Shown here piece by piece: positions 37,667-46,979 of a stretch of 64,000 bases of DNA (the first letter of the stretch is position 1; each line of letters starts with the position of its first letter). Position numbers and translations under genes: made by a program. Under the pieces are notes generated by a model, which did no database searches, was not told where the DNA came from, and saw nothing but the letters and a program-made list of their open reading frames with translations. The stretch is taken from NCBI RefSeq assembly GCF_040717535.1, contig NZ_JBFEFI010000001.1, forward strand, positions 744,001 to 808,000. The letters are read 5' to 3'. Source of the stretch: Thalassoglobus sp. JC818. GTDB taxonomy: Bacteria; Planctomycetota; Planctomycetia; Planctomycetales; Planctomycetaceae.

Positions 37667-39408
37667 CCTCGAACTCCTCCTGGCATACGTGGAGCGGAAA
37701 CGGCCGCGAAGAAGAGGTATCGCTCGAGAAACTCTCCCGTCAGACAAAGTGCCCAGATCCCGAAAGCAACGGCGAGCAATCCACCTGAGACGCTCGACAT
37801 TTCTGCAAATTGATTGAGCAACAACGCTGGCAACAGGATTCCGCCAATTGCTCCCACAGCGAACCGAGTCACCGTGATCCAGCGGAGCGGTCCCGCACAG
37901 AGCATCGCCGATCGCTTCATCGGGGTGTATCGAAAATCAAGCAGGTATCGGAACAACATCGCGTCGTAAACAAGCTTTGCTGTCGCTCCCACGATCAGCG
38001 CTCTCGTCAGCGGAATCAGAAGATGATCGGCGAGAGAAGAGAACGAAATGTTCGGCTGCATCAGTGGCATGGCAAACGCGGTCAGCATTGTCGTCGCGAC
38101 TCCCAGCACGAAACTGGTGAACAGAAATCGAATCAAAGTCCGGTCAAAATTCCAGAACTCACGCTTCGTGAAGACATAGATCATGACCGAACAAAGCACA
38201 CCCACAAATCCCGTCACAGCCACAAGCATGCCCATAGAAGGCAGGGCGGTCGCGATCCAGATATCCGCAATGGACATCTCAATCGGAGGCTTGAGAGTCA
38301 TCCAAGTGAACAGCGAATAGGCCACAGCCAGCCCCGCGAAGAGGCCGAACGCCACAATTTCCCGGCTGAGCCAAGAGTGTCGAAATCCAAGGATTCCGCG
38401 AAACGCATATTGAGGTCGTCCGAGATGCAGCGTACTTGCGGCCAGAGCGAGCAATCCAAAGATCAAAGCATTGGTCGCCTGCAACGGTCGGAACAAGTCC
38501 AGCAAACTTGAGCCAGTGCTGGCATCAATTGCACATCCCACCGTGAACGCTCCGACGGAAAGTTGCGTCAGAACAAGCATGATGATCAGAGGCAAATGCG
38601 GATGTTGAGCACTGATCGAAAAGTAATCGGCAGGCAACGTGTTTCGAGGGAAAACGCGAGAGGTCTTGTAATTCGTGGTCGGCAATGTGAGATAGGGTTC
38701 CGGCGCAGCTGGCAGAAATGAATCTGCTTCAGCGTTTTCCTTGACCGTCTCGATATTGACGACCTTGATCGAGATCGCTTCATGCGGACAAGCTTGCACG
38801 CAAGCAGGGGCTTCCCCCACATCAAGCCGACTCGAACACATGTCGCACTTGCGAACGATTCCCTTTTTGCTGTGATACTTGGGAACGTTGTAGGGGCAGG
38901 CGAGGGTGCAGTACTGACATCCGAAACATTGATCGTCCAAGTGCCGGACAATGCCCGTTTGCGGATCTTTCTCGTAGGCATTCACCGGACAGGCAATCAG
39001 ACAGCCCGGCTCAACGCAGTGATGACAAGCTGTCGTCACGTGTTGCATCACAGGGTTGGATTCCGTCCCGCCAATCAACAACCCAACGTCGCGCCAGGTC
39101 TCAGACTCATCGAGTCCATTGAGTGAATGACAGGCAGTCACGCAGGCTTTGCAACCAGAACATCGATCGAGTTCGACTTCGAAGGCGTATTGCTCACCTT
39201 CTCCCGGGACCGAGATTGGCATCAGCTTCGAATAGTACTGCGACTGAGCCGGAGCAGACTCCTGATCGTGACTGAACGAAAACTCTTCGACCGCTGTCAA
39301 CGTCCTCTGTTCATTCAAAAGCAGCGTCAGCAGTCCCCCTGAAGATGACGGCACTGGGTCGTCACTTTCAAAGTCTTCGAGTGTCAGAGGACGTGTTGTC
39401 GTCACCAT
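37663..39408 (-). CDS. Fused ferredoxin-like (DmsB) and membrane anchor (DmsC/NrfD-like) subunit
   Basis: A 581-residue fusion. Residues about 70-240 contain four clusters' worth of cysteines in DmsB/NrfC order: [35 protein letters not shown] and CDMCSS with ACVQAC. From about residue 275 come eight hydrophobic helices of the DmsC type (for example [20 protein letters not shown]). Such subunits oxidise quinol at the membrane and feed electrons to a molybdoenzyme; here the partner is plainly the nitrate reductase whose start codon overlaps this stop codon. The arrangement implies that nitrate reduction draws on the quinol pool. First gene of the operon. The ribosome-binding site is poor. Confidence 0.86.
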   Translation of the reverse strand: MVTTTRPLTLEDFESDDPVPSSSGGLLTLLLNEQRTLTAVEEFSFSHDQESAPAQSQYYSKLMPISVPGEGEQYAFEVELDRCSGCKACVTACHSLNGLDESETWRDVGLLIGGTESNPVMQHVTTACHHCVEPGCLIACPVNAYEKDPQTGIVRHLDDQCFGCQYCTLACPYNVPKYHSKKGIVRKCDMCSSRLDVGEAPACVQACPHEAISIKVVNIETVKENAEADSFLPAAPEPYLTLPTTNYKTSRVFPRNTLPADYFSISAQHPHLPLIIMLVLTQLSVGAFTVGCAIDASTGSSLLDLFRPLQATNALIFGLLALAASTLHLGRPQYAFRGILGFRHSWLSREIVAFGLFAGLAVAYSLFTWMTLKPPIEMSIADIWIATALPSMGMLVAVTGFVGVLCSVMIYVFTKREFWNFDRTLIRFLFTSFVLGVATTMLTAFAMPLMQPNISFSSLADHLLIPLTRALIVGATAKLVYDAMLFRYLLDFRYTPMKRSAMLCAGPLRWITVTRFAVGAIGGILLPALLLNQFAEMSSVSGGLLAVAFGIWALCLTGEFLERYLFFAAVSAPRMPGGVRG

Positions 39409-39974
39409 TTCTGGAGCAATTCATTCAGTTCCATGAGGATTCGCGTCCAGGGATTCAAAGTCCTATTTGCGCATGACCTCCGTTTTGGAACTGCGAATTA
39501 GCAAGTCACATACCGCTCCCCCCGGGGGAGCGTCCCCGACGAACCGGTTGGCAAGTTGACGACCGCTACGATTTACAGAAAAAGTCGCCAAAGAGCGTGT
39601 TTCAACATCGATCCCGACTGTGGACTCGGGCCCCCATTTGAAAGGGAGAACTTCAAGAGGTTCCCTCGCCCCACCAACCCATCAAACCCTGCCGATACAT
39701 TTTCCGGACATTTGCGTCCGAATTCAGCAATTCTGCTGCACAACTGGGCATGACGGTCACACCGCTTGTAGGAGTGTTCCGATTATTCCGGTTTCTGCGA
39801 GAAATCACTTTCGAACGCTTCATTCTACTTCGAACTTCTACAGCAATCGCATCAACTACGCCGATTCGAACCGTCGTCAAAGCCCTTTGAAGGTGAGCCC
39901 CAACAACGCAGATCTTGCGTTGCGCGTTCAATGGATGGTCTCACCTTTCGTGGAAATAGAGACGGAGTAAATCA
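39409..39974. other. Divergent control region of nitrate operon and porin gene
   Basis: About 565 bases without a gene. It separates the nitrate operon (minus) from the porin (plus). It holds the GC-rich palindrome listed at 39514-39532, about 105 bases ahead of the operon's first codon. Short ORFs on both strands (39556-39970) lack coding character. No riboswitch fold was recognised. Confidence 0.45.
39514..39532. promoter_or_regulatory. GC-rich perfect inverted repeat, possible operator
   Basis: CGCTCCCCC-c-GGGGGAGCG, nine-base arms around one base, in otherwise mixed-composition DNA between the nitrate operon and the porin gene. It could bind a nitrogen or nitrate regulator or form a strong hairpin in either leader transcript. 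Confidence 0.45.
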
Positions 39975-41612
39975 ATGTTACGCCGAGTGGTTTGTTCTCT
40001 TGCCATTGCAGGAATGGCTCAGGCCTCGCTTGCGTCGACGTCTCTTGCGCAGGACTTCTACCATCCGCCAACTCAAGCGAACTTCGAGCAGGTCTTCGAA
40101 CAGGAGACCGACCAGGAACTCCTGAGACCGATCAATTTCGAGTACCCGGAGATCGCACCAGCCTCAGCGGAAACGTTTTGTGCCCCTGATCCCTTCTCCG
40201 GTGTTCCTGATCCTTGCGATGGATGTCTTCCCGTCGCTGGCGGATGCGATTCGATCGAATGCGAAGATGAAGGCTGGTGCAGCGTTCTTTGCAGCGACAA
40301 ATCCGTTCTCGACTGTCTGAAAGGGAATGAGATTGGGCCGTTCACGTACTCAGCCGGTGGAGCCCTGAGATACCGCTATCTAAGCGAACGAAATCGCTTG
40401 CGACCTCCGCTCAACGGAAGGTATTCCAGCTACGATCAGTGGCGACTCACTCCGTTCCTCGAATTGAAGATGGGAGACGACTTCACCGCGCGTGTCGAAG
40501 CGATCGACGCCTCGACGTTCAACGAAGAACTTCCACCGCTGCCGATTGATGTCAACCGCACCGATTTGCTGCAGTACTTCGTCGATGTGAAACTTCTTGA
40601 TTCGGGAACCGGAGAAAAGCTTCGCGTCAAAGCGGGACGTCAGTTGCTCCTCTACGGTTCACAGCATCTCGTGTCGCCACTGGCGTGGGCCAACACCTAT
40701 CGTAACTTCGAAGGTGTCAAGCTCTACTACACGAGCGACGCCTGGAACATCGACGGATTCGCAACTCGCCCCGTCAACGGAGCATCGGGGAACATCAATC
40801 GACCTCTGTCCTACGACACACCCGACCAAAGTCGAACCTTCAGCGGTGTCTACTCGACGTACAAGAACGCCCCCAACGGAGTTCTCGATCTCTACTGGCT
40901 GTGGCTGGACGAAGATGACGACAACCCATCTTTGATTGACGGAGATCGACACACGTTCGGAAGCCGTTACGCGGGGGCTGTCCCGATCAACGATGAATGT
41001 GGCGATCTCTGGATGACTCTCGGTTGGGACTACGAAGGAGCTATCCAAACGGGAAGCGATGTCGTTGGTCCCGGACCTGCCCGAGATGTTCTCGCTGGGT
41101 TTGTGTCGACGCGAACAGGATTGACCTTCAACACCATGCCGTGGACTCCGACTCTCGACGGCGTCTTCTTCTGGGGCTCAGGTGACAGCGATCCGGATGA
41201 CGGAACCATCAACACCGTCAGCACGCTCTTCCCACTCGGCCACGCCTACTGGGGACAGATTGATAACCTCGACGGTCAGAACCTCTTGGACTACAGCGTT
41301 CAACTGACCGTGAATCCTTCCAAGAAATTGAACTGCCAGGCTCAGTGGCACTGGTTCGACAAAGACAAACGGGAAGACGCAATTTGGAACGTGGCTGGTG
41401 CCCCATTCGGTGGAATTGTCGCCACTGAAAGTCGACACATCGGTACGGAACTCGACCTCGTCGCGACATATAAAGTGAACAGCAACCTGACACTCCAGGG
41501 TGGCTATTTCTGGTTCTTCTACGGAGACGCTGTCACCGAGAACCCGAATCCGCAAGTTGCTGATCGAGGAAACGCCGAGTCCTACTACTTCTTCGCCGAC
41601 TGGAAATTCTGA
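39975..41612 (+). CDS. Outer-membrane porin of the alginate-export-like type
   Basis: A 545-residue protein. A signal peptide ends near residue 26 (SLAQ). Residues about 70-115 form a Cys-rich stretch with eight cysteines, not usual for a porin. From about residue 115 the chain alternates polar and hydrophobic residues as in a beta-barrel of 16-18 strands, with family-like segments AGRQLLLYGSQHLVSP and WANTYRNFEGVKLYY, and ends in an aromatic strand (SYYFFADWKF), as outer-membrane proteins do. The alginate-export-type domain is assigned by eye. It lies divergent from the nitrate operon and might admit nitrate or other anions; that is only context. GGAG precedes the start. Confidence 0.78.
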   Translation: MLRRVVCSLAIAGMAQASLASTSLAQDFYHPPTQANFEQVFEQETDQELLRPINFEYPEIAPASAETFCAPDPFSGVPDPCDGCLPVAGGCDSIECEDEGWCSVLCSDKSVLDCLKGNEIGPFTYSAGGALRYRYLSERNRLRPPLNGRYSSYDQWRLTPFLELKMGDDFTARVEAIDASTFNEELPPLPIDVNRTDLLQYFVDVKLLDSGTGEKLRVKAGRQLLLYGSQHLVSPLAWANTYRNFEGVKLYYTSDAWNIDGFATRPVNGASGNINRPLSYDTPDQSRTFSGVYSTYKNAPNGVLDLYWLWLDEDDDNPSLIDGDRHTFGSRYAGAVPINDECGDLWMTLGWDYEGAIQTGSDVVGPGPARDVLAGFVSTRTGLTFNTMPWTPTLDGVFFWGSGDSDPDDGTINTVSTLFPLGHAYWGQIDNLDGQNLLDYSVQLTVNPSKKLNCQAQWHWFDKDKREDAIWNVAGAPFGGIVATESRHIGTELDLVATYKVNSNLTLQGGYFWFFYGDAVTENPNPQVADRGNAESYYFFADWKF

Positions 41613-41665
41613 GATCGTTTTCAACATCCCAGAATTGAAATGGCCAAGATCAAGAGAAACCTCAG

Positions 41666-43168
41666 TTATTGCAATTCCGCTTCCGTGGATGCTTCGACAG
41701 GAAACTGGAATTCACTGAGAGGCTCTCCGTCAACGGTGTAGTGACGAATCGTGAGCTGAGGTTTTTCATCGACTTGAACGACTTCTCCGCTTAAGAATCC
41801 GCCAGCGACTCGCAGGAACTTATGGTTGGGGCGGACATCTCCATCTTTCCAACCGAGTTCATGCGTTTCACTTCCCGGGCCGCAGCCGAACTCCCAAAGA
41901 CCGGTTTCGTCGTCCACTGACGCATACTGCCAGTGTCGGTCTCCGCAAAAGACGATGACGCCCTCGATTGAACTGAAGAAGTCTCTCAGCTCGATGCCTT
42001 CGGTGGTGAAGGTCGTGTTGGCGTGATTGTCCTTCTTGTTCGGTCGATCCGGACCTACGATCGGTGTCGGACTGAACACGAGCTTGAACGCGGCTGAGGA
42101 GTCATGCAGAGTTTGCTTCAACCAGGCTTTCTGTTCCGCTCCAAGGATACTCTTCTCCGGACCGTCTGGCATGTTGTTGGGGCTGCGAAAGTCGCGTCCT
42201 TCGAGAATCCAGATTTGAACGTCGCTGCCCCAATGAACGGTTGCGTACCGAGGAGACCGGCTGGGGAACTGCTCTTCATTGAAGAGTTGCACACCCTCTT
42301 CAAAGGTGACATTTCCATAAACTTGTCCGGGCCATGTATCGTTCTTTAATGTATCGTGATCGTCTTTAATAAAGTAAGTTGTGTGAGTCGAGTAGTACTC
42401 TCGATTGCGAGGCATTGAAAAGATTCTGCCCCATTTAAATCGCATCAACTCTTTCGTCCAGGCCCAAGGCTGTGGCTTGTCGTAGTATTCGATATCCCCA
42501 GCATGCACGGTGAAGTTGGGATCGATCTGCGTCATCGACGGGTAAATCTTATGCCCGATCGTTCCATCATCGCGTCGCAGAAAGTCGTGACAGGTCGTCA
42601 CGCAAAACTTGACGTTCGCATTCTCCTCAGCAGGCGGAGCTGTTTCGAAGCTTCCATTCAGCGTCGCGGTCACATCACCGCCCCCCACAGGACGTGCTTC
42701 AAGTTTCGTAAGATACTTCGTCCCCGGCTTAAGCTCTTCGAGCTTCCACTGGGTAGTGAAGTCACTATCGCCCTTGGTCTCGACCCACTCGGTTGTCACG
42801 ACATGATCTGAGTCGTTCGCAGCATGATAGCTGAGCCTCACTTCGCCAGCTGCCCCCGGACAGGCTCCGATCATTTCATCGAGGCTGGCTCCTTCTGCTA
42901 GCTGGTCCGTGACATATCTCTCTTCCTCTCCGGACTCCTGAATCTCTCGCTCCAGCTTCGCTGAAACTTTGACGAATTCAGGTCCCTCGGCGGCCATTCC
43001 GGCGTTCCGGGTGGTTCGTGTCCAGATCACGATCGATGACTGATCCGCCCAGCCATTTCGCGTGCCGTTGCCAAGTTGTGGACTCTCAGCCGACTCCCCC
43101 CAGACAACCCCACCACACATCCAGAATGTCATCAGAGCAATGACGGAAAGTTGAGCGCGAACTCTCAC
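41666..43168 (-). CDS. PhoD-like alkaline phosphatase/phosphodiesterase
   Basis: A 500-residue exported metallophosphatase. A signal peptide spans residues 1-24 (ending GGVVWG). The metal-binding motifs of the PhoD family follow in order: TTCHD, FTVHAGDIEYYD, KDDHDTLKND and FCGDRHWQY. These enzymes release phosphate from mono- and diesters outside the cytoplasm using Fe and Ca. The GTG at 43168 was chosen because AGAGGTG stands six bases ahead and the signal peptide begins there; an in-frame TTG exists at 43204. The gene is alone and converges with the porin 53 bases away. Regulation by phosphate is likely for the family but no Pho box was recognised. Confidence 0.87.
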   Translation of the reverse strand: MRVRAQLSVIALMTFWMCGGVVWGESAESPQLGNGTRNGWADQSSIVIWTRTTRNAGMAAEGPEFVKVSAKLEREIQESGEEERYVTDQLAEGASLDEMIGACPGAAGEVRLSYHAANDSDHVVTTEWVETKGDSDFTTQWKLEELKPGTKYLTKLEARPVGGGDVTATLNGSFETAPPAEENANVKFCVTTCHDFLRRDDGTIGHKIYPSMTQIDPNFTVHAGDIEYYDKPQPWAWTKELMRFKWGRIFSMPRNREYYSTHTTYFIKDDHDTLKNDTWPGQVYGNVTFEEGVQLFNEEQFPSRSPRYATVHWGSDVQIWILEGRDFRSPNNMPDGPEKSILGAEQKAWLKQTLHDSSAAFKLVFSPTPIVGPDRPNKKDNHANTTFTTEGIELRDFFSSIEGVIVFCGDRHWQYASVDDETGLWEFGCGPGSETHELGWKDGDVRPNHKFLRVAGGFLSGEVVQVDEKPQLTIRHYTVDGEPLSEFQFPVEASTEAELQ

Positions 43169-43611
43169 GGTAGACACCTCTATCACACTGGCGATTGTCC
43201 TCAAACAATCGCGGGACCTCAGGACGAAGCAGACTCAGCCACGACAGAAAATGATCGTGACAGCTTGCTGTGATGATTGCAACCAGCGACCGACTGCTCG
43301 AGACATCTAATCGGTCACTCTGCGAGTGAAGAGCTTTCCATTCAACGTCGAATTCCAGCATGAGTTCTCGTTGTGATCTGATCGTGAACAGAGCAGGGCG
43401 GTCGATCATCCACCGGCCACAACGCTTAACGGCCAATCAAATCGATTCGTATATTCAGACGTGCCTGAGATTTGTCGTCATTTCACGCTGAATGATTTAG
43501 CTGGCACAGCGCTTGCGTTTTCTGCTTTGCAATCAAAGAACGTCGCTTTCAAAAGGTGATCACTCTTCGGAAGCGTGTGCGAATTCGCTTCCCGATTTGG
43601 AGGACTCAACA
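43169..43611. other. Divergent region with a sigma-54 promoter
   Basis: About 440 bases between phoD-like and the SAP-domain gene. Its last part carries the sigma-54 promoter listed at 43502-43517. The rest shows nothing I can name. Confidence 0.5.
43502..43517 (+). promoter_or_regulatory. Sigma-54 (RpoN) promoter
   Basis: TGGCAC-AGCGC-TTGCG matches the -24/-12 consensus TGGCAC-N5-TTGCW at every invariant base, with exactly ten bases between the GG and GC dinucleotides. The transcript would begin near 43528, about 85 bases before the start codon at 43612. Confidence 0.7.
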
Positions 43612-43902
43612 ATGCCGCAGTGGACTCAAAAAGACGAACGACAGTACGAGCACGTCAAAGAGAACGAACTCGAACGGGGACGATCAGAAGACCGGGCGGA
43701 AGAGATCGCTGCACGGACTGTGAATAAGCAGCGACGGAAAGAAGGTCGAACTCCCAACAAGACGACACAAGGCACGGGCAATCCAAACACTCGACTCGAA
43801 AAACGAACCGTCGCCGAGCTTCGAAATCTCGCATCGGAACGAGACATCAAAGGCCGCAGCAAGATGAACAAGTCGGAGCTGGTGGAAGCACTGCGCTCTT
43901 AG
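43612..43902 (+). CDS. Small basic protein with SAP/Rho-N-like C-terminal motif
   Basis: A 96-residue, very charged protein. The first half (MPQWTQKDERQYEHVKENEL, then RSEDRAEEIAARTVNK) matches the family often labelled plasmid stabilisation protein in genome annotations, which is chromosomal and of unknown role. The last 37 residues, RTVAELRNLASERDIKGRSK to ELVEALR, have the helix-extended-helix pattern of Rho N-terminal/SAP domains that bind nucleic acid. GGAG precedes the ATG by eight bases, so the longer frame to 43513 is rejected. It lies behind a sigma-54 promoter, suggesting stress or nutrient control, and the copper-binding protein gene follows after 97 bases. Confidence 0.8.
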   Translation: MPQWTQKDERQYEHVKENELERGRSEDRAEEIAARTVNKQRRKEGRTPNKTTQGTGNPNTRLEKRTVAELRNLASERDIKGRSKMNKSELVEALRS

Positions 43903-43999
43903 CCCATGCTCACGATACTGCATCATAGACCGACGATTTGCACCAAGAGCGAACGAAGCCTCACTCTACGAATTCTTGACTCTTGAACAGGAGATGAAA

Positions 44000-44314
44000 A
44001 TGTCCAAGCGAACTGACTGCATCGAAGCTTGCTTGCGTTGTGCCACGGCGTGCGAACGTTGCCTGCACGAAATGATTGGCAAAACCAGCGACAACGACTG
44101 CCCTCATTGCTGTCGAGAATGTATCGACCTCTGTCTGCTCTGTGCTCAAGCGATGTCGCGTGATAGCCGCTTCGCAGAACAAATCTGCCGCCTCTGCGCA
44201 GAAGCTTGTGAATGGTGTGCGGAACAATGTGGCCAGCACGAACATGATCACTGCCAGAAATGTGCAGAAGCATGTCGTGAGTGTGAAAAGACGTGCCGCC
44301 TCATGAGCGCCTAA
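44000..44314 (+). CDS. Four-helix-bundle copper-binding protein (Csp/DUF326 type)
   Basis: A 104-residue protein with 21 cysteines, arranged as repeated C-x2-C and C-x3-C pairs along four helices (CIEACLRCATAC, CRECIDLCLLC, CRLCAEACEWC, CQKCAEACREC). This is the pattern of the copper storage proteins (Csp3, DUF326), which hold many Cu(I) ions inside the helix bundle. No signal peptide is present, so it is the cytoplasmic type. It would buffer copper. AGGAG lies six bases ahead of the ATG at 44000. It may be read from the sigma-54 promoter upstream together with the small basic protein. Confidence 0.9.
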   Translation: MSKRTDCIEACLRCATACERCLHEMIGKTSDNDCPHCCRECIDLCLLCAQAMSRDSRFAEQICRLCAEACEWCAEQCGQHEHDHCQKCAEACRECEKTCRLMSA

Positions 44315-44503
44315 TCTTTGGTGGATACTTAAACCAACAAAGATCTCTGAAGAACAACGAGAAATGAGGCTTTTCGAAGAACTTCTTGAAGTTGAAAGAA
44401 AACTTGTTGACATCCGTTTTCACGGATCAATACGCTCCGATCAACCCTTCAAAGCACCAGACACGGATGATCACATCTCACAGTTTTCATTCTGGAGTTC
44501 GAA

Positions 44504-45118
44504 GTGCCGATTTCTTTTCTTCGAAGCGCAATTTGCCTCGGTGTTGTTCTTCTTTTCTCTCAATCATCACACGCCGGAATTGAAACGCGTTTAACAGTCG
44601 TCGACAGCTCACCGACGAGTTGGGTGGCTCGCGGTCTTCAGAATTATACAGTCTCACCTGCAGACGGATGGACGTTCACTCCGGATCGTAATTTTGACAA
44701 CGGAATCGGTTTTGGGATTACCGGCCCTGCGCTTGGCGGGACGACAATCGACCACTGGTTCCTGAACTTCGCCGCTCCGTTCAACGCAGAGCTGGCCGTT
44801 GGAACTTACGACAACTTCCAACGGTTTCCCTTTCAAGATCCTGACCGGCCCGGACTCGAATTCGGAAGCACCGGACGTCTCGACAATTTCGCTGCCGGCT
44901 CATTCACAGTTCTCCAAGTCGAATATGGAGCTGGAGGAGAGGTCCTTTCGTTCGCAGCTGACTTCACTCACTATGGTGAAGCGAATCCAGACAACTACGC
45001 CATCGTCGAACTCCGCTACAACTCAGAACTCAATACAGTTCCGGAACCATCGTCCCTCGCTCTTCTCGGCTTTGGAAGTCTCGTACTCGCAGGAGTCAAA
45101 CGCCGCAAAAGAAATTGA
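44504..45118 (+). CDS. PEP-CTERM protein of unknown function
   Basis: A 204-residue secreted protein. It starts at a GTG with GGAG seven bases ahead. A signal peptide covers residues 1-24. The mature part is beta-rich with no recognised enzyme motif. The C-terminus is a clear PEP-CTERM sorting signal: VPEPSSLALLGFGSLVLAG followed by VKRRKRN. The exosortase system that processes it is not in the window. It is the second PEP-CTERM protein here and lies in an otherwise unrelated group of single genes. A strong bidirectional hairpin at 45183-45215 ends the transcript. Confidence 0.82.
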   Translation: MPISFLRSAICLGVVLLFSQSSHAGIETRLTVVDSSPTSWVARGLQNYTVSPADGWTFTPDRNFDNGIGFGITGPALGGTTIDHWFLNFAAPFNAELAVGTYDNFQRFPFQDPDRPGLEFGSTGRLDNFAAGSFTVLQVEYGAGGEVLSFAADFTHYGEANPDNYAIVELRYNSELNTVPEPSSLALLGFGSLVLAGVKRRKRN

Positions 45119-45182
45119 GCCCTATGCTCGAGCGGGAACACTGAATGCCCGCATGTTCATCGCCAGTTCTGCGACTACAAAG

Positions 45183-45215
45183 CGAGACTTGATCGATTGA
45201 ATCGATCGAGTCTCG
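45183..45215. terminator. Long hairpin between converging genes
   Basis: CGAGACTTGATCGATT and AATCGATCGAGTCTCG form a 16-bp inverted repeat with one G-T pair and a single central base. It lies between the stop codons of the PEP-CTERM gene (plus) and the zinc-ribbon gene (minus), where a bidirectional terminator is expected. T-runs are short on both sides. Confidence 0.6.
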
Positions 45216-45232
45216 TTGCATATTCGCCTTAG

Positions 45233-45514
45233 TTAACTCGCCTCAACGCGATCGAAACACCTCTCAGAATCTTCAGCAGCATCGTTCCGCTCGACGGCAG
45301 CTGTTGTCACCTCTTGGCAGTCGCGACACCAGGCAAGCGTTCGCTGCACGTTGCCCACACTCATTTTGCCCCATCGAATTCCGCCAGCGTCCCAGAGGCT
45401 GCGAGAGTTGTCGCAGCGACAGCATCGAACCGACCACCGCTCTGTCGATTTCTGCATCTCGTCCATCCAGCTTGATGGAAGAATCGCCGCAAACAGGTTC
45501 TGCACAAACGACAT
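45233..45514 (-). CDS. Small zinc-ribbon-like protein, function unknown
   Basis: A 93-residue protein with two Cys pairs, CCRCDNSRSLWDAGG and CRDC about 35 residues later, as in a zinc ribbon. SLWDAGGIRWG between them looks like a conserved core of small planctomycete proteins of unknown role. GAGGGG stands six bases ahead of the ATG. An ORF in another frame (45304-45816 plus) overlaps it and is treated as a shadow. It lies 250 bases downstream of the PepSY gene on the same strand and may be a separate transcript. Confidence 0.6.
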   Translation of the reverse strand: MSFVQNLFAAILPSSWMDEMQKSTERWSVRCCRCDNSRSLWDAGGIRWGKMSVGNVQRTLAWCRDCQEVTTAAVERNDAAEDSERCFDRVEAS

Positions 45515-45767
45515 TATTGCCCCTCATCGCTGTATCGAGTTCCTTCGGAATCGCTGAGATCATGGCAGAGACTCCACTGAACCATTCAACTCGCGAACCT
45601 CAGAATTATACCCGTTGCAATAGCCGTTCTCCAAGAAGAAACCCGCTTCAACCCTTGGCGATCAGCCAAACAGCCGTGCCAAAACGGCCTCTTGCGTCGA
45701 CAGGATCAAAGTGGAGTTGCACCATGCCCAATGTTGACGCGTGGTCAGCTTCTGACGACTCGAGCTT

Positions 45768-46973
45768 TCAACCCACCGCGACCGGCTCACGAACTTCAGT
45801 TTCGACAACTGAATGACGCTGCTGATGCCTTTTTCGTGACGTGCGTTTCCTCCACCAGATCACAACCCCTGTGACGTACAAGATTGCGGGAGTCAGCCCG
45901 AGAAAAAACACGACCCACCGACCAAAGAGGCCGAAGGCTTCTCCGTTATGCAGTGGAAATTGCCAGGCGAAGAAAATGTCGGCAGCAGTTTCCGTTTCCG
46001 GCGTCCGCACAGCCACAATTTCCCCGCTGTAGCGGTCAAGAAACACTTGCGTGCGCCCGTAGGAACGCTGAACTTCATCCGATTGTCGAAAGGCAACTTC
46101 ATAGACACCATCTTCCCGACGCGGCGGATGAAGATGATCCAGCTTTGCATTCGGAAAACGCTGCGAAGCAATCTCGATCGCTTCGTCGAGCGTAATTCCA
46201 TCCTGGTCTTCCGATGGGGCTGATTTCAATCTCCGGGGACCTTCCGTCGTTGCAGCGAACTTCGAAATAACATCCCGGAAGACGCTCGGAAACTCCATAT
46301 AGACACCAGTGAAGGTGATCACAAGGAGAAACACCGCTGAGAACGCCCCAACCGATTTATGCAGGTCGTAATTGAATCGGGGACCGCTTCGAATCGCGAT
46401 CGCCGCGCGAATTCCACTCTTCAGGAGTGGCCACCACAAATAGAGCCCGGAAAGAAGTGAGTTCAGAATCAACAGGCCGAGCACACCAACAATGATTCCA
46501 CCAACTGATCCAGCCAACAACCGGAAGTGAAGCCGATAGATCCAGGTCATCAGATCTTCGCCCCAAACACGCTGGCCGGTAACTTCCGCCGTGTAAGGAT
46601 CGACATGCACTGCGGTAAAAACGAGGTTTCCTCGTGATCCCCCCGTGAACCAGACCGTCCAGACTCCATTCTCGACCCGTGGAACCGTCGCGGAAGTCGC
46701 CTTCCGATCTCCGGGATAAGCGGATTCGGCAGCATCAATGATGCTCTGAACCGGTTGCTTTTCCCCTTGTCCCTGTGTGAGAAGGATATCTGGGTTCAAC
46801 CACTCATCGATTGCATGATCGAAGACTAAAATGCTCCCCGTCAGCCCAAGGAGTACAAAGAAGAGGCCAACAGTCAGTCCAAGCCATCGATGGACTTTCA
46901 ACCACATTCGTCGGAATTTTAACCGGAAGTCTCCGGACCGAGACGCCGTTTCCGTTTGAGTCGTTTCATTCAC
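45768..46973 (-). CDS. PepSY-associated membrane protein
   Basis: A 401-residue inner-membrane protein of the PepSY_TM family. It begins with the family's first helix, LKVHRWLGLTVGLFFVLLGLTGSILVF, has two further helix groups near residues 140-220, a periplasmic PepSY domain near 255-330 (TLDEAIEIASQRFPNAKLD), and a final helix with FLGLTPAILYVTGVVIWWRKR. Relatives (PiuB, FoxB, FegB) take part in iron-siderophore use, probably reducing or processing ferric chelates at the inner membrane. It is the last gene of a three-gene operon, six bases after the lipoprotein gene. A Fur-like palindrome upstream of the operon fits an iron role. Confidence 0.85.
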   Translation of the reverse strand: MNETTQTETASRSGDFRLKFRRMWLKVHRWLGLTVGLFFVLLGLTGSILVFDHAIDEWLNPDILLTQGQGEKQPVQSIIDAAESAYPGDRKATSATVPRVENGVWTVWFTGGSRGNLVFTAVHVDPYTAEVTGQRVWGEDLMTWIYRLHFRLLAGSVGGIIVGVLGLLILNSLLSGLYLWWPLLKSGIRAAIAIRSGPRFNYDLHKSVGAFSAVFLLVITFTGVYMEFPSVFRDVISKFAATTEGPRRLKSAPSEDQDGITLDEAIEIASQRFPNAKLDHLHPPRREDGVYEVAFRQSDEVQRSYGRTQVFLDRYSGEIVAVRTPETETAADIFFAWQFPLHNGEAFGLFGRWVVFFLGLTPAILYVTGVVIWWRKRTSRKRHQQRHSVVETEVREPVAVG

Positions 46974-46979
46974 AGGATG

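Noticed and set aside
43612-43902. Plasmid origin or partition function suggested by the family label
   Set aside because: The label plasmid stabilisation protein is an annotation habit; the gene has chromosomal neighbours and no plasmid functions nearby.
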